Source: Phycisphaerae bacterium (GTDB lineage Bacteria; Planctomycetota; Phycisphaerae; UBA1845; Fen-1342). Taken from it: 8,752 nt of DNA. A program made the position numbers and the translations under genes. Position 1 is the stretch's first letter. Each line of letters starts with the position of its first letter. Location: positions 1 through 8,752 of the forward strand of contig JAGVEP010000436.1 in the NCBI GenBank assembly GCA_020058145.1, read 5' to 3'. This document shows, piece by piece, positions 1-6,800 of the stretch. Below the pieces are notes generated by a model. That model was not told where the DNA came from, made no database searches, and saw nothing but the letters and a program-made list of their open reading frames with translations.

Positions 1-1982
1 ATGGACGCGGCGATCAGGCGAGCGCGGCGTGGCACGCCGCGACGGGCGTTGCGGTGCGCGAGCCATTCGGCCTTAAGGCGGGTCATGTCCACGCCGGTGG
101 GGCATTCCGTTTTGCACGCTTTGCAGCTCAGGCACAAATCCATGACCTCGTCGAGTGCGGGATCGGCCAGCCCGCTGAGCAGGCCGCGATTCGACAGCGC
201 CACGCGGAGAGCATTCGCGCGCCCCCGCGTGGTGTGCGTCTCGTCGCCGGTGACGAGGTAGGACGGACACATCGTGCCGACCAGGCTTTGGCGGCAGACG
301 CCGACGCCGGTACACATGTTGGCCAGGCCGGCGAGGCCGCCGTAGGGCCCAAAATCCAGGCTGGTCACCAGTTGCTGCTGCTCGAAGCCCGTGCCGTAGC
401 GGAGATTGGTGTGCATCGGCAGCGGGTTGACGATCTTGCCGGGATTGAGGATGCCAGGCGGATCGAAGACGGCCTTAATTTGCTTGAAGGCCGCGACGAT
501 GCGTGGCCCGTACAGCTTTTCGAGCCACAGCGAGCAAGCCAGCCCATCGCCGTGCTCACCGTTCATGGCGCCGCCGAATTCGAGGATCAGGTCGCAGACG
601 CGCTCCGCGATGCGGCGCATGCGGGCGATGTCGGCGGCGCATTTGAGGTTCAGCACGGGCCGGACGTGCAGGCAGCCGACGCTGGCGTGGGCGTAGTGCC
701 CGGTTTGCTCGATGCCCTCTTCCGCGAGCAGTTGATCGAGGCGCCGAATGTACGCCGGTAGCCGCGCGGGCTCGACCGCCGTGTCTTCGATGAACGCGTA
801 TGGCTGGCGATTGCCGGGGCGGGACATCAGCAGCCCCAGGCCGGATTTGCGCACGTCCCACACGTCGGCTTGGCGCGCCGGTTCGGTGACCACGCGGTAG
901 GCGGTACCTGCGGTACGCCGTCTCAGGTCGTCTTGCAGCGCGTTCAGACGGGCGGTCAACGTGTCGGGCTGGTCGTCGAACAGCTCGCAGATGAGCATGG
1001 CCCGGGGTTCCCCGCTGAGGAACCAGCGTTTGCGGGCCATGACCGGGTTATTTTTGGTGGCGCTCAGAATCAGGTCGTCGATCAGCTCGACGGCGGCGGG
1101 CTGATGCTCCAGCAGCGGACAGACGGCCTCCAGGGCGGCCGGGACGTCGTCGAACTGCACCAGCAAAAGGCCCGTGGATTTCGGGAGCGGGATCAGCTTC
1201 AGCACAGCGCCGACCACGACGGCCAGCGTACCCTCGCTGCCGCAGATGATCGTCTCGGTGTTGACCCGGCCGGCGGTCGTGCGGAGGCGGTCGAGCGCGT
1301 AGCCGCCATTGCAGCGCAGCAGTTGTGGAAACCGGGCGGCGATCTCGTCTGCGCAGTCCCGGGCGACGTCGGCGAGGACGCGGGCGCAATCCGCGGCGCG
1401 AGCGGCATTGGTGGGTGATGTCTGACCAGTGGCAGCCCCGAACGCACACAGTGTCCCATCGCCGAGCACGACCTCGACACTCAGCACGTGGTCGCACGTG
1501 CGGCCGTAAAGCACCGAGTGCGCGCCGCACGAGTTGTTCGCGATCATTCCGCCGATGGTTGCGCGACTGCTCGTCGCCACATCGGGGGCGAACTGGAGGC
1601 CGTGGGGCTTGACGGCCACGTTCAGCTCGTCGAGCACGACGCCGGGCTCGACGGTGGCCGTCCGGGCGTCGGGGTCAATGTGCAGAATGTGGTTTAGATA
1701 GCGCGAACAGTCGAGTTGCAGCCCGCGATTGACGGCGCCGCCGGTGAGACCGGTTCCCGCGCCGCGCGGCGTGAGTGGCAGGCCGTGTTGGGCGCAGAGT
1801 TGCACGGTTGTCACGACGTCGGCGGTGGATTTCGGCAGGACCACGCCGTCGGGGACGATTTCGTAAATGCTAGCGTCGGTTGCGTAGAGGACACGCGACA
1901 GCCGATCCGTGCGCAGCTCGCCGGCCAGGCGGCCGGCCAGTTCGCGCTGGAGGGCAGCCAAAACACTGCCGGGTCGCGTCAC
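1..1982 (-). CDS. FAD-binding and 4Fe-4S oxidoreductase (YdiJ / D-lactate / glycolate dehydrogenase type), C-terminus cut off by the window
   Basis: The frame stays open for 660 codons from a GTG at 1982 to the window edge. It encodes a flavoprotein that should oxidise a D-2-hydroxyacid and pass electrons through Fe-S clusters to a membrane carrier. Residues 72-82 read PRGAGTGLTGG, the FAD-binding signature of PCMH-type oxidases. The FAD-oxidase C-terminal part carries HASVGCLHVRP (432-442), NGEHGDG (474-480) and FDPPGILNPGK (506-516). An Fe-S segment follows, with CTGVGVC...C (C557, C563, C572) and CLSCKACKTECP (617-628), the second a typical 4Fe-4S motif. Family members are usually about 950-1000 residues, so roughly 300 residues (GlcF-like Cys-rich part) lie outside the window. 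The GTG overlaps the bacterioferritin stop as GTGA and has no clear Shine-Dalgarno, implying translational coupling. The substrate (D-lactate, glycolate or D-2-hydroxyglutarate) cannot be told from the sequence. Confidence 0.93.
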   Translation of the reverse strand, partial: MTRPGSVLAALQRELAGRLAGELRTDRLSRVLYATDASIYEIVPDGVVLPKSTADVVTTVQLCAQHGLPLTPRGAGTGLTGGAVNRGLQLDCSRYLNHILHIDPDARTATVEPGVVLDELNVAVKPHGLQFAPDVATSSRATIGGMIANNSCGAHSVLYGRTCDHVLSVEVVLGDGTLCAFGAATGQTSPTNAARAADCARVLADVARDCADEIAARFPQLLRCNGGYALDRLRTTAGRVNTETIICGSEGTLAVVVGAVLKLIPLPKSTGLLLVQFDDVPAALEAVCPLLEHQPAAVELIDDLILSATKNNPVMARKRWFLSGEPRAMLICELFDDQPDTLTARLNALQDDLRRRTAGTAYRVVTEPARQADVWDVRKSGLGLLMSRPGNRQPYAFIEDTAVEPARLPAYIRRLDQLLAEEGIEQTGHYAHASVGCLHVRPVLNLKCAADIARMRRIAERVCDLILEFGGAMNGEHGDGLACSLWLEKLYGPRIVAAFKQIKAVFDPPGILNPGKIVNPLPMHTNLRYGTGFEQQQLVTSLDFGPYGGLAGLANMCTGVGVCRQSLVGTMCPSYLVTGDETHTTRGRANALRVALSNRGLLSGLADPALDEVMDLCLSCKACKTECPTGVDMTRLKAEWLAHRNARRGVPRRARLIAAS

Positions 1983-2449
1983 TCGCGCGTCTGGGTGGAA
2001 AGATAGAGTTCGACGCCCATTTGCTCGATCTGGTCCTGCTGCTCCTCGAGCCAGTCGATGTGGGCATCCTCGTCCTTGAGGATGTCCTCGAGCATTTCGC
2101 GCGTGGCGGCGTCGTCGACCTGGTCCGCCTGGTGAATCGCCTTGTTGTAGGCGGCCACGGCCCCCGCTTCAGCCTTCAGGTCATGGGCAAGCTGCCGCGG
2201 CACATCGGCGCCGATGTTCACCCGGTTCAGCTTGTCGACTTTGGGCGTGCCCTCCAGGAACAGAATGCGGGCGATGAGCTTCTCGGCGTGCTTCATTTCG
2301 TCGATGGCCCGCCGTTCGATTTTCTTGTGCAGCCGCTCGTAGCCCCAGTTGGCGCACATTTCCGAGTGGACCATGTACTCGTTGATGGCCGTCAGCTCGT
2401 CGGCCAGCAACCCATTGAGCGTCGCGAGCAGCTTGGGATCGCCTTTCAT
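1979..2449 (-). CDS. bfr: Bacterioferritin, heme-binding iron storage protein
   Basis: The 156-residue product begins MKGDPKLLATLNGLL and aligns with E. coli Bfr without gaps as far as I can see, so the E. coli numbering carries over. Bfr forms a 24-subunit cytoplasmic shell that oxidises Fe(II) and stores Fe(III) mineral, with heme between subunit pairs. The diiron ferroxidase ligands are all present: E18, E51, H54, E94, E127 and H130. The heme ligand M52 and the conserved Y25 and W133 are also kept. Two inner-surface positions differ from E. coli: H46 and E47 are both Arg, while D50 is kept. An upstream in-frame ATG would add about 42 Arg-rich residues, but ATG 2449 has a GGAG ribosome site 7 bases upstream and matches the family N-terminus. 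It is the first gene of a two-gene unit with the FAD/Fe-S oxidoreductase, overlapping it by 4 bases. Confidence 0.96.
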   Translation of the reverse strand: MKGDPKLLATLNGLLADELTAINEYMVHSEMCANWGYERLHKKIERRAIDEMKHAEKLIARILFLEGTPKVDKLNRVNIGADVPRQLAHDLKAEAGAVAAYNKAIHQADQVDDAATREMLEDILKDEDAHIDWLEEQQDQIEQMGVELYLSTQTRE

Positions 2450-2456
2450 TACGTGT

Positions 2457-2460
2457 CTCC
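2457..2460 (-). promoter_or_regulatory. Ribosome binding site of bfr
   Basis: Read on the minus strand, GGAG lies 7 bases before the ATG at 2449. It decides in favour of this start over the longer upstream reading frame. Confidence 0.75.
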
Positions 2461-2499
2461 AAATGCGTCCGGCGGCGCGTCGCGCTGGCCGCCAGCCGG

Positions 2500-2528
2500 A
2501 CTCTACTGAGCCCGGGCCGGAACTGCAA
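2500..2528 (-). promoter_or_regulatory. Candidate sigma70-like promoter for bfr
   Basis: On the minus strand TTGCAG (2528-2523), a 17-base spacer and TAGAGT (2505-2500) resemble -35 and -10 boxes. Each box is only a partial match (3/6 and 4/6). A start near 2493 would give a leader of about 44 bases before the bfr ATG. I see no obvious Fur-box palindrome. This is a prediction by eye only. Confidence 0.35.
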
Positions 2529-2581
2529 GCCGCGCGGCAGGCGCGGCGCCGAAGGCGCGAGCAACTCAACCGCAATTGCCC

Positions 2582-2611
2582 TTGAACCAGCGGTGCCCGG
2601 CGGGGTACAAT
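2582..2611 (+). promoter_or_regulatory. Candidate sigma70-like promoter for the secreted-protein operon
   Basis: TTGAAC (2582-2587), an 18-base spacer and TACAAT (2606-2611, five of six consensus bases) form the best plus-strand promoter in the divergent region. Transcription would begin near 2618, giving a leader of about 240 bases before the GTG at 2857. It points away from the candidate bfr promoter, with about 50 bases between the two -35 boxes. Confidence 0.45.
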
Positions 2612-2841
2612 GCGAGGGTCAGGTGGTGGCCATGTTCACGATGCCGGGGCCGGAAAGATCGGGGTACAGCGCACGCGCGGTGTGCCGTTCGGCCCGGGCG
2701 AGCGGAGGGCGCCCACAAGCGCACTTTTGCTCCAACCACAACTCCACTCAGACTGGCCGAACGAACCCCGAACGCGAGCGGTTCGCGTCGGGACGCGGCG
2801 GCTCGGGCCGACAGGATGACTCGCTGCCGGCGTCGATTCAT
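2612..2841 (+). other. Long non-coding leader upstream of protein A
   Basis: These bases hold no supported gene. The reading frame of protein A stays open upstream to 2593, but the extra residues are Arg/Gly/Ser-rich, have no signal-peptide character and would bury the real signal peptide about 90 residues inside. I therefore read this stretch as 5' untranslated leader. It contains the hairpin at 2767-2792. I recognise no known riboswitch. Confidence 0.5.
2767..2792 (+). promoter_or_regulatory. GC-rich hairpin in the leader of protein A
   Basis: CCCG-A-ACGCGA, loop GCGGT and TCGCGT-CGGG pair as 10 base pairs with one bulged A at 2771. The hairpin ends about 65 bases before the start codon. 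No U-tract follows, so it is not a normal terminator. It could stabilise the mRNA or affect translation, but function is unknown. Confidence 0.4.
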
Positions 2842-2847
2842 GGGAGG
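2842..2847 (+). promoter_or_regulatory. Ribosome binding site that sets the GTG start of protein A
   Basis: GGGAGG lies 9 bases before the GTG at 2857. This GTG opens directly onto a typical signal peptide, so it is preferred over the in-frame start at 2593. Confidence 0.8.
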
Positions 2848-2856
2848 CAACGCACC

Positions 2857-4923
2857 GTGTACTGCAAAAAGACTAGGACGGCGCTGGGCTTGGGTGTCCT
2901 TTTGGTCGGTGTAGGCACCGTGCTGGCTGCAACCGGGCCGGACGCGATTCTCGGGGTGCCCAGCCATAGTGGTCGCGTGGTTACCGAACGGTCCTGGCCT
3001 TGCCCGCCGGACACGCTGTACGGGCAAGAGTCACGGCAGAGCACGGACCCGGGCTGGGGGGCGTACCCCAGCGCTCAGGTGACGTGGGGAACTCACCAGT
3101 GTTACGACACCTTCGACGGCGTTAGCGGCGCCATCGCCGACCTTCACTGGTGGGGTATGAGCCTCGTGCACGCGGGTGACTGGTTGGCGTGCGATCCGGC
3201 GGGCCTGACGTTCCAAGTTACCTTCTACTCGCCGGGCAGCACGCCGGGCGCGGTGTTTTGTGGTCCGTACACGGTGACGCCGACCTTCACGGTCGTCGAC
3301 CATGTGCTCGGTTTCGACGTGTACTGTTTTGAGGTGCCCTCCCTGTCACCGACCTGCGGCGCCGTCGCGGGCTGGGTCTCAATCCAGAGCTTGCCGAACC
3401 CGCTGGACTGCGGCTTCCTATGGTTCAATTCCGAGACCGGTGCCCTGGCGGCTCTGCTGGACTCGACGCCGTTGAGCGACAACCTGGCGTTCTGCCTCAC
3501 CGGTGAGCACATCCCGATCTACGGCGCCTGCTGCAACGATGCCGTTTCGGAATGCCAGGACAACCTCGAAATGCAACCGTGCCTGCAGGTCGGCGCCCGG
3601 TTCGCCCCGAACACGTCGTGCGCTGAGCTTCAGCCCCCGTGTGGCGAGCTCCCCGGCGCCTGTTGCTATGACGACGGCGTGTGCGTCCAAGTGCCCGCCC
3701 GGTTGTGCGGCTGCCGGCTCGGTGATGCGAATTGCGACGGCCGGGTCGACTTCGACGATATCAACGCCTTCGTCGCGGTACTGTCCGGAGGCTCGCTTCC
3801 TGGCTGCCCGCCGGGCAACTGCGACGTGAACACGGACGGCAGCGCTGACTTCAACGACATCGACACGTTCGTCGCGATCCTCGGCGGCGCGCCCGCGGCG
3901 CTCGGCATCTACCTCGGAGGGGGCACGGATTGCAGTGCGTGCCCGATGGTCTGCCTGCCGGGCAGCTCCCAGGAAAACGAGCCGTGCTACACCGCTACGA
4001 ACGGCGGCTGCAGCAGCGCGCCGCACGTCTTCGGCCACATCACTTGCGGCGAGACGATCTGCGGCACGTCGTACTGCGACGGCGCGACCCGCGACACCGA
4101 CTGGTTCATCGTCGACGGCCTGACCGGCGCCAACATCTTCACCATCACGGCCGAAGCCTCCTTCGACTTGCAGTTGCTCTTCATCCGTGACCCCGGCGGC
4201 GATTGCGCCACCTACACGTACCTTCTGGCCACGGCCCTCCCCAACGCCGTGGCAACGATCACCACGAGCGGTCTGCCGGCTGACTTCTACTATGTGTGGG
4301 TCGGCCCGCAATTCACCAGCAGCTTCGGCTGCACCGACAGTGTCCCGCAGTACTGGGTCCACCTCGCGTGCCTGCCGACGACGACGGGTGCGTGCTGCAT
4401 CCACGCGTGCCACGATTGCATCCAGACAACCGAGGCCGACTGCATGGCGATCGGCGGTCATTGGATGGGCGCGAACGTGTCTTGCGATCCCAATCCCTGC
4501 CTGCCGGCGCCGCAGGGCGACACCTGCGAGGATCCCTACGTCATTCCGCCGTTACTGCCGTTTGATGCCACGGGCAACACCTGTATGTTCGCGAACGACT
4601 ACGATGCTGTCTGCCCCTACAACACGCCCCATGCGCCGGACACCGTGTACCGGTTCACACCGTCTGCCGACGAGCTCGTCGACATCACGTTGTGCCTGGA
4701 CGAGACCATGTACGACACGAAGGCGTACGTATTTGAGGATACTTGTAGCGGCACGCCCATCGCCTGCAACGATGACTTCTGCATGACCGCCGGCTACCCG
4801 CAATACCCGTTCGTCTCGAAGATCGAGGGCCTGCTGCTGAACACAGGCCACGACTACTACATCGTTGTAGACGGCTACGGTACCGAGTGCGGTACGTATC
4901 ACTTGCGGATTGCGGCGGAGTGA
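2857..4923 (+). CDS. Secreted modular Cys-rich protein with paired dockerin-like repeats and PPC-like domains (protein A)
   Basis: The product has 688 residues counted from GTG 2857. Residues 1-25 form a signal peptide: charged KKTR, a hydrophobic stretch, and likely cleavage after VLA or VLAA. Residues about 26-216 are a domain I do not recognise, with CYDTFDG and LHWWG (96-100), probably beta-rich. GACC-type Cys modules start at 223 and 267. Two dockerin-like calcium loops follow, D290-x-N292-x-D294-G...D298..D301 and D323-x-N325-x-D327-G...D331..D334. Then come a PPC-like beta domain (about 373-505, ENEPC...DTDWF), a third GACC module (511-548), and a second PPC-like domain (554-688, GDTC...YDTK...ACNDD...GHDYYIVVDGYG). 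The mature chain has about 48 cysteines, suggesting many disulfides and an extracellular site. There is no PEP-CTERM or other C-terminal anchor and no catalytic motif. It is followed after 58 bases by its paralogue, protein B. Function is unknown; adhesion, matrix or carbohydrate binding are guesses. Confidence 0.9.
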   Translation: MYCKKTRTALGLGVLLVGVGTVLAATGPDAILGVPSHSGRVVTERSWPCPPDTLYGQESRQSTDPGWGAYPSAQVTWGTHQCYDTFDGVSGAIADLHWWGMSLVHAGDWLACDPAGLTFQVTFYSPGSTPGAVFCGPYTVTPTFTVVDHVLGFDVYCFEVPSLSPTCGAVAGWVSIQSLPNPLDCGFLWFNSETGALAALLDSTPLSDNLAFCLTGEHIPIYGACCNDAVSECQDNLEMQPCLQVGARFAPNTSCAELQPPCGELPGACCYDDGVCVQVPARLCGCRLGDANCDGRVDFDDINAFVAVLSGGSLPGCPPGNCDVNTDGSADFNDIDTFVAILGGAPAALGIYLGGGTDCSACPMVCLPGSSQENEPCYTATNGGCSSAPHVFGHITCGETICGTSYCDGATRDTDWFIVDGLTGANIFTITAEASFDLQLLFIRDPGGDCATYTYLLATALPNAVATITTSGLPADFYYVWVGPQFTSSFGCTDSVPQYWVHLACLPTTTGACCIHACHDCIQTTEADCMAIGGHWMGANVSCDPNPCLPAPQGDTCEDPYVIPPLLPFDATGNTCMFANDYDAVCPYNTPHAPDTVYRFTPSADELVDITLCLDETMYDTKAYVFEDTCSGTPIACNDDFCMTAGYPQYPFVSKIEGLLLNTGHDYYIVVDGYGTECGTYHLRIAAE
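3652..3945 (+). repeat. GACC-dockerin block, copy in protein A
   Basis: This block (PGACCYDDG, then two dockerin-like loops, then the Cys pair around GTDCSACP) aligns with 5090-5383 in the next gene. The offset is a constant 1438 bases and I find no indel between the anchors I checked. It is diverged but clearly homologous at both DNA and protein level. Confidence 0.85.
3973..4911 (+). repeat. PPC1-GACC-PPC2 block, copy in protein A
   Basis: The block from ENEPC through the second GDTC domain is homologous to 5831-6781 in the next gene, with only small in-frame indels. The last part, 4516-4911, aligns with 6386-6781 at a fixed offset of 1870 bases. Its protein is roughly three quarters identical by eye. 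Confidence 0.88.
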
Positions 4924-4967
4924 GTAGGCGCCGCTGCCTGGCGGATGTTCGGATTACGGCTCAACTC

Positions 4968-4973
4968 AGGAGG
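4968..4973 (+). promoter_or_regulatory. Ribosome binding site of protein B
   Basis: AGGAGG lies 8 bases before ATG 4982. An in-frame GTG at 4973 overlaps this site and would leave it unusable, so ATG 4982 is the likely start. The 58-base gap between the genes has no terminator, which supports co-transcription with protein A. Confidence 0.85.
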
Positions 4974-4981
4974 TGTTCGCG

Positions 4982-6799
4982 ATGTCAGACAAGCACTCAT
5001 TCAGACAAGCCGCACTAGCTTTGCTCCTCGTCGGAGTAGCGCTGGCCGGCTGGGCAGGCGCTGGCGACGACGCGCGGGGCAGCCGGGAGCCCGGCGCGTG
5101 CTGTTACGACGACGGCACGTGCCGCCTGACTCCGCCGGAGATGTGCGCCTCGCTCATCGGCGACGCGAATTGCGACGGCGCGATCAATTTCGACGACATC
5201 AGTCCGTTTGTAGCCGTGCTTTCGGGCGGCTCGGTCCCCGCGTGCGAGCCCGGCAATTGCGATGTTAACCGGGACGGGGCCGTCAACTTCGATGACATCA
5301 GTCCCTTCGTGGCATTGCTGGGCAGTCAGCACTTTGTCCGTGGCAACTTCCTGGGCCCCGGCACGGCGTGTACGCAATGTCCGCCGCGGCTAGGCGACAC
5401 GTGTGAGAATCCGTTCCTCACGAGTGGGTCGTTGCCCTTCGTCGCGTTCGGGAATACCTGTGACTTCGCGAACGATTATGACGCGTGGTGCCCGTATGAC
5501 AGCATGGCGCGGGACGTGGTCTACCAGTTCAGCCCTGCACAGGATGTCACCGTCGACATTTCGCTCTGCCTGGACGAAACAGACTACGACACCAAAGTGT
5601 ATGTCTACGATAATATCTGTTCCGGTTGGGGGATCGCGTGCAACGATGACGGCTGCAGCACTCCGACGTACCCGCTTCCATATCTCTCCGAGATTGAGAG
5701 CGTGGCGCTCTCGGCCGGCCACACGTACTACATCGTGGTTGACGGCTACGGCCAGGAATGCGGGACGTACCACCTCGATATCCGGGAAACGCCCTCTTGC
5801 GATGTGCCCTGCCCGCCCGGCGGCACGCCGGAGAATGAACCCTGCCATACCAACACCAATGGCGGGTGTGGCTTCGAGCCGCCGGTGTTTGGCCACATCG
5901 CCTGCAGCGAGACCGTCTGCGGCACGAGTTATTTCGACGGAGTGGATCGCGATACCGACTGGTTCCTGATCGACATTCCGGTGGGCCACGCAGACTACAT
6001 CTTCACGCTGACGGGCGAGGCGGAATTCGACCTGGAACTGGTCCTGGTCCGCGACGACGGCGCGGATTGCTATGACCTCACGCTCATCGGCGCCGTGGGT
6101 GAGAGCTGTCAGATCGTGGAATTGACTTCCGCTTGCGTGACGGCGTCGAGCACGTACTATGCGTGGGTGGGCCCGCAGTTCACCACCACGTTCGATTGCA
6201 CCGACGGCCACGGGCGCTACTGGGTCGCGGTTACGTGTGTAGGGTGCGACATCGTCCCCGGCGCCTGCTGCCGAAGTGGAGTTTGCCACGCGGACATGAC
6301 CCCGGCCGACTGTGCTGCGCTCGGTGGTGAGTGGCAGGGCCCGGGTTCGGCTTGCGATCCCAATCCCTGCCCGCCGCCGCCTCTGGGCGACACCTGCGCG
6401 GATCCCTATATCATTCCGCCGCTACTGCCATTCGACACGACGGGCAACACGTGCTCGTTCACGCACGACTACGACGCCGTGTGCCCCTATAGCGCGCCTG
6501 GTGCGCGGGACACCGTATACCGATTCACGCCGACCGCCATCGAGTTCGTCGACATCACTTTGTGCATGGACGAGACCGACTACGACACGAAAGTGTACGT
6601 GTTCGAGGACAGTTGCAGCGGCGCGCCCATCGCCTGCAACGATGACTACTGCGCGACCGCCGGCTACCCGCAACACCCGTACGTCTCGAAGATCGCGGGC
6701 CTCCTGTTGAGCCCCGGCCACGACTATTACATCGTCGTGGACGGCTACGGCAGCGCGTGCGGGACGTATCGGCTGATCGTTATTCCGCCGCCGCCGTAG
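4982..6799 (+). CDS. Secreted modular Cys-rich protein with paired dockerin-like repeats and three PPC-like domains (protein B, paralogue of A)
   Basis: The product has 605 residues from ATG 4982. Residues 1-27 form a signal peptide (KHSFR, then a hydrophobic core, then AGWAGA). Next come a GACC module (38-59), two dockerin-like calcium loops starting at D61 and D94 (DANCDG, DVNRDG), a first GDTC-type PPC-like domain (138-272), an ENEPC-type PPC-like domain (284-422), a GACC module (427-468), and a second GDTC-type domain (469-600). The tail is IPPPP, with no sorting signal. About 43 cysteines suggest a disulfide-rich extracellular protein. Compared with protein A it lacks the N-terminal unknown domain and first GACC module, but has an extra GDTC domain inserted between the dockerin pair and the ENEPC domain. 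No enzyme motif is visible. The partner of the dockerin-like pair, if any, is unknown. Confidence 0.92.
   Translation: MSDKHSFRQAALALLLVGVALAGWAGAGDDARGSREPGACCYDDGTCRLTPPEMCASLIGDANCDGAINFDDISPFVAVLSGGSVPACEPGNCDVNRDGAVNFDDISPFVALLGSQHFVRGNFLGPGTACTQCPPRLGDTCENPFLTSGSLPFVAFGNTCDFANDYDAWCPYDSMARDVVYQFSPAQDVTVDISLCLDETDYDTKVYVYDNICSGWGIACNDDGCSTPTYPLPYLSEIESVALSAGHTYYIVVDGYGQECGTYHLDIRETPSCDVPCPPGGTPENEPCHTNTNGGCGFEPPVFGHIACSETVCGTSYFDGVDRDTDWFLIDIPVGHADYIFTLTGEAEFDLELVLVRDDGADCYDLTLIGAVGESCQIVELTSACVTASSTYYAWVGPQFTTTFDCTDGHGRYWVAVTCVGCDIVPGACCRSGVCHADMTPADCAALGGEWQGPGSACDPNPCPPPPLGDTCADPYIIPPLLPFDTTGNTCSFTHDYDAVCPYSAPGARDTVYRFTPTAIEFVDITLCMDETDYDTKVYVFEDSCSGAPIACNDDYCATAGYPQHPYVSKIAGLLLSPGHDYYIVVDGYGSACGTYRLIVIPPPP
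5090..5383 (+). repeat. GACC-dockerin block, copy in protein B
   Basis: This is the counterpart of 3652-3945 at an offset of 1438 bases. Both calcium loops are kept, and the motif INFDDISPFV occurs where protein A has VDFDDINAFV. Confidence 0.85.
5393..5788 (+). repeat. Extra GDTC-type PPC-like domain, present only in protein B at this position
   Basis: The encoded domain (GDTCENPF ... NTCDFANDYDAWCPY ... YIVVDGYG) is homologous to 4516-4911 and 6386-6781 but clearly more diverged from both than they are from each other. It differs from protein A's copy by small in-frame indels (a net two residues shorter). Confidence 0.8.
5831..6781 (+). repeat. PPC1-GACC-PPC2 block, copy in protein B
   Basis: This is the counterpart of 3973-4911. 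The ENEPC-type part carries about three extra residues here; the GDTC-type part (6386-6781) matches without indels. Confidence 0.88.
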
Positions 6800-6800
6800 A

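Noticed and set aside
54..1418. Long plus-strand open frames (54-761 and 870-1418) and a run of shorter ones to 2006
   Set aside because: They are antisense shadows of the minus-strand FAD/Fe-S gene, whose continuous frame carries clear FAD and Fe-S motifs. The plus-strand products show no known domain.
2450..2575. N-terminal extension of bacterioferritin to 2575
   Set aside because: The extension is Arg-rich and low in complexity, whereas MKGD at 2449 is the family N-terminus and has a ribosome site.
2593..2856. In-frame upstream extension of protein A from 2593
   Set aside because: It would place the signal peptide about 90 residues inside the protein. GTG 2857 has a GGGAGG site and starts right at the signal peptide.
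3418..4461. 347-codon minus-strand open frame
   Set aside because: It is antisense to protein A, with Ala/Val/Arg/Asp-rich composition typical of the complement of high-GC genes. The plus strand encodes a signal peptide and recognisable modules.
4924..4981. Terminator or promoter between proteins A and B
   Set aside because: I see only a weak 4-base stem with no U-tract, and no convincing -35/-10 pair. Co-transcription is the simpler reading.
5390..6289. 299-codon minus-strand open frame
   Set aside because: It is the antisense shadow of protein B; similar shadows arise over the same modules in protein A.
3652..6796. Internal direct repeats as a possible CRISPR array or mobile element
   Set aside because: They are long in-frame coding modules with diverged sequence. 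There are no short identical repeats with spacers and no transposase.
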